From: JANNRW01 sp031401815
GTDB taxonomy: Bacteria > Desulfobacterota > Desulfuromonadia > Geobacterales > DSM-12255
Direction of reading: 5' to 3'
DNA length: 26,476 nucleotides
Assembly (NCBI GenBank): GCA_031401815.1
Contig: JANNRW010000467.1
Span: 1 to 26,476, forward strand
Part shown: piece by piece, positions 23,601 to 26,476 of the stretch
Position numbering within the stretch: position 1 is the first letter of the stretch
Layout: the number at the start of each line of letters is the position of its first letter
The notes under the pieces: generated by a model
Told to the model about the DNA's origin: nothing
What the model saw: the letters and a program-made list of their open reading frames with translations, nothing else
The model's database searches: none
Program-made: the position numbers and the translations under genes

Positions 23601-24407
23601 ATGAAAAAGATGAGATTGGCAGCCGGTATCGTTATGGTTCTTCTGTTTGTCGCAGCACCGCTCTTTGCCGCAGAAAAGGCTGAAATCACCTGGTACGGAC
23701 ACGCCGCCTTCAAGGTTGTTACACCTGGAGGGAAGGTACTTCTTGTCGACCCCTGGATAACCAATCCTTCAAACCCGAACGGCAAGAAGGATCTGGAAAC
23801 ACTTGGTAAAGTTGACCTGATATTTCTCACTCACGGTCATGGTGATCATATCGGAGATTCAGTCGAAATAGCAAATAAGAGCGGAGCAAAACTGGTCGCA
23901 ACTTTTGACCTTCAAAAAGCAATGGTCGCGTATAAAGGGTTTCCTGAAAAGCAGGCTGAGCGTGCCACTACAGGGAGCTTTGGCGGAGAGTTAAAGCTGC
24001 TTGATGGCGAGGTGACTGTCAAATTCATAGCGGCAGTGCATGGCGACAGCATGGATACTGACAAGGGGCCGGTCTATGCAGGCAGGGCAGGTGCTTTCCT
24101 CATATCAGTGAAAAACGGCCCGAGTATCTACCACACCGGGGACACTGATCTGTTCGGAGATATGGCGAACCTCAAGGGGAAGGTTGACATGATGCTGGTC
24201 TGTATCGGCGACAAGTTCACCATGGGGCCGGTTGATGCCGCAAAAGCGGTGAAGCTGGTCATGCCGAAGATGGCTGTTCCGATGCATTTCAGCACCTTCC
24301 CGGCTCTTACCGGCACAGCAGACCAGTTCCGGCTCGAACTGAAGAAATACAGGCTGGAGAAGTTGCTGAAGGTAATGAAGCCGGGTGAGACGGTGATCTG
24401 GCAATGA
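23601..24407 (+). CDS. Exported UPF0173-type metallo-beta-lactamase-fold hydrolase
   Basis: The 268-residue product has a signal peptide (MKKMRLAAGIVMVLLFVAAPLFAAE) and a metallo-beta-lactamase fold: ITWYGHAAFKV, LLVDPWITNP, THGHGDHIGD (His78, His80, Asp82, His83), AVHGDSMD, YHTGDTDLFGDM and PMHFSTFP. This is the UPF0173 pattern of metal-dependent hydrolases (two Zn or similar). Most relatives lack a signal peptide, so export is a notable feature. The start at 23601 follows GGGGGAAG; the frame is open further upstream inside the adaptor gene. It is in the tetR operon and overlaps the next gene by four bases. Substrate unknown. Confidence 0.9.
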   Translation: MKKMRLAAGIVMVLLFVAAPLFAAEKAEITWYGHAAFKVVTPGGKVLLVDPWITNPSNPNGKKDLETLGKVDLIFLTHGHGDHIGDSVEIANKSGAKLVATFDLQKAMVAYKGFPEKQAERATTGSFGGELKLLDGEVTVKFIAAVHGDSMDTDKGPVYAGRAGAFLISVKNGPSIYHTGDTDLFGDMANLKGKVDMMLVCIGDKFTMGPVDAAKAVKLVMPKMAVPMHFSTFPALTGTADQFRLELKKYRLEKLLKVMKPGETVIWQ

Positions 24408-24757
24408 AACCGGTCATTGTTTTTGTCTACAACGCCGACAGCGGCCTGTTCAATACGCTGACCGATATTGCTCACAAGATATTTTCGCCAGAGACTTATG
24501 AGTGCCACCTCTGCGCCATTACCTATGGCAATTTTGGTATTCGGCAGGAGTGGCAGGGGTTTCTGGAGACGCTTGATGCGGAGCTGGAATTCCTGCATCG
24601 GGACGAGCTGCGGCAGAAGTACGGCATTGAAAATGCCGAGCTGCCGATGATTTTCCGTAAAGCTGACACCGGTCTGCACCCCTGGATCAACGCCGCCGAG
24701 ATCAATGCCTGTGCGGGTTTGGAAGAGTTGCAGGGGCTGATCAGGGGGAAGATGTAG
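24404..24757 (+). CDS. Small conserved-looking protein of unknown function
   Basis: The 117-residue product starts with a hydrophobic strand-like segment (MKPVIVFVYNADSGLFNTLTDIAHKIF). It has a CxxC (YECHLCAITYGNFG) near 33-36, then EWQGFLETLDAELEFLHRDEL and an aromatic/proline stretch DTGLHPWINAAEI. No signal peptide or membrane segment is evident. The start overlaps the stop of the hydrolase gene by four bases (ATGA), so it is the last gene of the tetR operon and is probably coupled. No family is firmly recognised; a thiol or metal role for the CxxC is only a guess. Confidence 0.82.
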   Translation: MKPVIVFVYNADSGLFNTLTDIAHKIFSPETYECHLCAITYGNFGIRQEWQGFLETLDAELEFLHRDELRQKYGIENAELPMIFRKADTGLHPWINAAEINACAGLEELQGLIRGKM

Positions 24758-24768
24758 CGCATATATGA

Positions 24769-24828
24769 TTTGCACATTTTGTCAATTGAATTGGCAATAT
24801 GTGCAAAAGGGTTCGAGCCTTGTGGTGA
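24769..24828 (+). repeat. Island-flanking direct repeat, copy 1, with 39-bp palindrome
   Basis: 24769-24807 is a 39-bp palindrome: arms of 19 nt (TTTGCACAT.../...ATGTGCAAA), 17 of 19 positions paired, around a single central G. It is followed by AAGGGTTCGAGCCTTGTGGTGA. The whole segment is repeated in the same orientation at 26177-26238. It lies between the tetR operon and the first toxin-antitoxin pair. Confidence 0.85.
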
Positions 24829-24901
24829 CAGAATTCCTCTGATTGCCACCTGATGCCTTGTGATGTACAATGCTATCAAAGATACCAACGTGGAGGTTTT
24901 T

Positions 24902-25162
24902 ATGGGAAGCAGGCAGCTTGGCCTCAGGCTTGACGAAGCCGACAGCATGAACCTGAAGAGAATTGCTCAGCGTGAAGGGCGCAATGAGCAGGATGTAATC
25001 CGGGATTCGTTGCGGATGTATGTGCGCAGTACTGACGAACAAAAGGAGTTCTTCGATTCAGTGGAACGTGGATGGTACGAACTTCATTCAGGTCTTGGTA
25101 CTGTTGTTGCTGAAGATGATACATTTTTCGACTCCATAAGAAAAGAGCTTCGGAATGTCTAA
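24902..25162 (+). CDS. Ribbon-helix-helix antitoxin of pair 1
   Basis: The 86-residue product has an N-terminal ribbon-helix-helix pattern (RQLGLRLDEADSMNLKRIAQREGRNEQDVIRDSLRMYVR, residues 4-42) for DNA binding. An acidic, less ordered tail follows that probably wraps the toxin. GGAGG lies before the ATG at 24902; an ATG at 24860 in frame has no such site. The following toxin gene overlaps it by eight bases, as is usual in type II pairs. It should neutralise the toxin and repress the pair. Confidence 0.85.
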   Translation: MGSRQLGLRLDEADSMNLKRIAQREGRNEQDVIRDSLRMYVRSTDEQKEFFDSVERGWYELHSGLGTVVAEDDTFFDSIRKELRNV

Positions 25163-25502
25163 ACGTCCGCTTAAACGTTCTCCGGAATATCAATCACGAG
25201 TCAGGCACTATGCGGGAAATTTGGCAGAGCGCTATCGGGTTGAAGTTGCGGACGCCTTTCTGGCTCGCATGGAAGCCGCTGAAAAATTTCTCTACGACAA
25301 CAATCTTGCAGGTACTGATGCTCCCTATCTACTCGCCGGTCAACAGGCAGTACTGAAAGAGTTGTACATCGATTCCGGGCCGGTCAAATACTGCATCATC
25401 TATGAGGTGACCGATGAATATGTAGGACTTATTTCTCTGTGGCACGGAGTTGGCTCACGGAAATCTGATATGCTGGTAAGGCTGTGGGGAATTAGTCGGT
25501 AG
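25155..25502 (+). CDS. RelE/ParE-superfamily toxin of pair 1
   Basis: The 115-residue basic product has the RelE/ParE plan: MSKRPLKRSPEYQSRVRHYA, helices with YRVEVADAFLARMEAAEKFL, then VLKELYIDSGPVKYCIIYEVTDEYVGLISLWHG. The basic N-terminus and C-terminal strands suit either mRNA cleavage (RelE) or gyrase inhibition (ParE); the sequence does not decide. It lies after and overlaps the antitoxin gene, so they are co-translated. It converges on the toxin of pair 2. Confidence 0.85.
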   Translation: MSKRPLKRSPEYQSRVRHYAGNLAERYRVEVADAFLARMEAAEKFLYDNNLAGTDAPYLLAGQQAVLKELYIDSGPVKYCIIYEVTDEYVGLISLWHGVGSRKSDMLVRLWGISR

Positions 25503-25581
25503 AAACCTTGACAAGCTGGGGATTGCGGCACTCCTTATACCGATGAAGGTTGGAGAGACGCTGGTCTGGAAGTAGGAGGGG

Positions 25582-25866
25582 CTATTTCTGTAGCTGTATT
25601 CTGCTGTTAACCACCCCGTAGACATCTTTGCGGTGGCAGATGGCGTAGACGATGACTTCATTGCTATTTATGCTGAAAACTATGCGGTAATCACCGACGC
25701 GCAACTTCCAGTATCCTTTGAGAGTGGCGCGCAGCGGTTTGCCGTAAAGGGATGGATTAGTGGTCAGCCGCGTTCTGATGGCGCTCTTCAGGCGTTCTTT
25801 CACTGTTTTGTCAAGAGCCGCAATCTCTTTGGCAACATCGGGGTGAAATATTACATTGAACCCCAT
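25582..25866 (-). CDS. RelE-family toxin of pair 2
   Basis: The 94-residue product is a typical RelE/ParE toxin: FNVIFHPDVAKEIAALDKTVKERLKSAI, then PSLYGKPLRATLKGYWKLRVGDYRIVFSINSNEVIVYAICHRKDVYG. The blocks WKLRVGDYRIVF and CHRKDVY match RelE-type RNases with basic and aromatic residues at the active end. Its start shares one base with the antitoxin stop (TAATG). It lies tail to tail with the toxin of pair 1, 79 bases apart. Confidence 0.92.
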   Translation of the reverse strand: MGFNVIFHPDVAKEIAALDKTVKERLKSAIRTRLTTNPSLYGKPLRATLKGYWKLRVGDYRIVFSINSNEVIVYAICHRKDVYGVVNSRIQLQK

Positions 25867-26093
25867 TAGCCGAAGACCTGATCAATGCTGAGTGCAGATT
25901 TGCGGTCAAATGTTGCCGCTCTTTTTTCTGCCAAAAGAGCGAGTGCGCGATCTTCGCGCAGCTCCAGCGCTTCACGGATAAGATCATTGGCAGTAGCAGA
26001 CAGAGAGTCACCTTCAGCCTCTGCCAGTTGTGAAATTTCGTAATAAAGAGGCGGTTCGCAGACAACATTGATGCGAGGGTTTTTAGCAGGCAT
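25866..26093 (-). CDS. Ribbon-helix-helix antitoxin of pair 2
   Basis: The 75-residue product fits the CopG-like group: NPRINVVCEPPLYYEISQLAEAEGDSLSATANDLIREALEL (5-45) as ribbon-helix-helix, then a charged tail that should bind the toxin. AAAGGAG lies 8 bases before the ATG at 26093. A 10-bp palindrome is 28 bases upstream, a likely self-repression site. The toxin gene follows with a one-base overlap. Confidence 0.88.
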   Translation of the reverse strand: MPAKNPRINVVCEPPLYYEISQLAEAEGDSLSATANDLIREALELREDRALALLAEKRAATFDRKSALSIDQVFG

Positions 26094-26120
26094 GTGTATT
26101 CTCCTTTTGGCGCAAGTGTA

Positions 26121-26130
26121 GCACTAGTGC
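26121..26130 (-). promoter_or_regulatory. Candidate operator of toxin-antitoxin pair 2
   Basis: GCACTAGTGC is a perfect 10-bp palindrome, with GTG/CAC at equal distance outside it (GTGTA left, CGCAC right). It lies 28 bases upstream of the antitoxin ATG, a usual place for binding by a ribbon-helix-helix protein. Confidence 0.55.
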
Positions 26131-26144
26131 CGCACATTGGCAAG

Positions 26145-26183
26145 ACTCAGTTTGCACACTCAGTTTGCACACTCAGTTTGCAC
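26145..26183. repeat. Three perfect 13-bp tandem copies
   Basis: ACTCAGTTTGCAC is present three times in a row (26145-26157, 26158-26170, 26171-26183). The last copy runs into the left arm of the palindrome at 26177-26215 (TTTGCAC). Confidence 0.95.
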
Positions 26184-26238
26184 ATATTGTAAATTGAATT
26201 GACGATATGTGCAAAAGGGTTCGAAAACCTTGTGGTGA
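26177..26238 (+). repeat. Island-flanking direct repeat, copy 2, with 39-bp palindrome
   Basis: 26177-26215 is the 39-bp palindrome (17 of 19 arm positions paired, central G), followed by AAGGGTTCGAAAACCTTGTGGTGA. Compared with 24769-24828 it has a few substitutions and a 2-base insertion. Together the two copies bracket both toxin-antitoxin pairs. Confidence 0.85.
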
Positions 26239-26325
26239 AATGATGGGGATGATCGGGTGATGAGGCAAAGTGATCGGAATACCCCATTGCACGTTCATCT
26301 ACTAAACATTCCATTTATGGAGATC

Positions 26326-26349
26326 ACCAGTTCACGCGCGTGAACTGGT
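26326..26349. promoter_or_regulatory. 24-bp perfect palindrome before the last gene
   Basis: The 12-nt half ACCAGTTCACGC is followed directly by its reverse complement. It ends 5 bases before AAGGAGG, the ribosome site of the gene at 26371. It may be an operator, or an RNA hairpin next to the ribosome site. Confidence 0.7.
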
Positions 26350-26370
26350 CAAGAAGGAGGTTAGCCCGCC

Positions 26371-26476
26371 ATGACCAATCATCAGCGCATTGGATCAGTT
26401 TCGAACGCACATGCTGGTCGCGAGTTCGAGTTGGATGCCTGCGTATTCCGCACCAAGTCGGCCACCTATTCCGATT
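26371..26476 (+). CDS. Start of an unidentified protein, 3'-truncated
   Basis: A strong AAGGAGG lies 10 bases before this ATG. The first 35 residues begin MTNHQRIGSVSNAHAGREF and continue ELDACVFRTKSATYSD, open to the window end. The SNAHxGREFE-like opening reminds one of N-termini of some hypothetical and nuclease-like proteins, but this is only an impression and too little is visible for a function. The gene lies just outside the repeat-bracketed island. Confidence 0.6.
   Translation, partial: MTNHQRIGSVSNAHAGREFELDACVFRTKSATYSD

Noticed and set aside
24769..24807. Chromosome dimer resolution (dif-like) or integron attC site
   Set aside because: The 39-bp palindrome lacks a recognisable XerC/XerD core arrangement and no integrase gene is visible; two copies are also unlike a single dif site.
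1994..26370. tRNA, rRNA or riboswitch genes
   Set aside because: No cloverleaf, rRNA segment or known riboswitch pattern was recognised by eye; a covariance-model search would be needed to exclude small RNAs.

Overview
The window looks like chromosome of a Desulfuromonadota bacterium, most likely a member of the Geobacteraceae. This is inferred from gene content and style: a membrane Fe-S oxidoreductase of the EtfAB:menaquinone oxidoreductase type next to etfBA and acyl-CoA genes, a TetR/membrane-fusion-protein operon, a signal-peptide-bearing cysteine-rich protein, and dispersed intergenic repeats built from TGACTACTGACCCCTGA-like and CCCCTCCCC/GGGGAGGG-like words. No database search was possible.

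Left part (1-7830, all + strand): a catabolic cluster. A 5'-truncated membrane Fe-S oxidoreductase is followed, after a repeat-filled gap, by etfB, etfA, an unusually short family III CoA-transferase, an acyl-CoA dehydrogenase and two subunits of a glutaconate-type CoA-transferase. A strong hairpin terminator closes the cluster. Together the genes can load CoA onto a carboxylic acid, oxidise the acyl-CoA, and pass the electrons through EtfAB to the membrane quinone pool. The actual substrate cannot be read from the sequence.

Middle part (7888-18000, mostly - strand): an AlbA_2/ATPase-like regulator with a short peptide repeat, a signal-peptide-bearing protein with a metallothionein-like tail, a GGDEF diguanylate cyclase, a LipM-type octanoyltransferase, an FKBP/SlyD-type isomerase with a cysteine-cluster insertion, yceH (+), a secreted protein of unknown function, two tandem AI-2E-family permeases and a UPF0158 protein. 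The cysteine-rich gene and the GGDEF gene share a nearly identical promoter module. Several gaps hold palindromic repeat elements.

Right part (18002-24760): lpxH (+) converges on a penicillin-binding transpeptidase (-), followed by the def-fmt pair (-). An autoregulated-looking tetR operon (+) then carries an orphan RND-type membrane fusion lipoprotein, an exported UPF0173 metallo-hydrolase and a small conserved protein.

Right end (24769-26476): two convergent toxin-antitoxin pairs are bracketed by two direct copies of a roughly 60-70 bp repeat, each containing a 39-bp palindrome. Beyond the second copy, a 24-bp perfect palindrome sits directly before the ribosome site of a gene cut by the window edge. 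The strongest candidates for something undescribed are this double toxin-antitoxin island with its repeats, the cysteine-rich protein with its shared promoter, and the cysteine-inserted FKBP.
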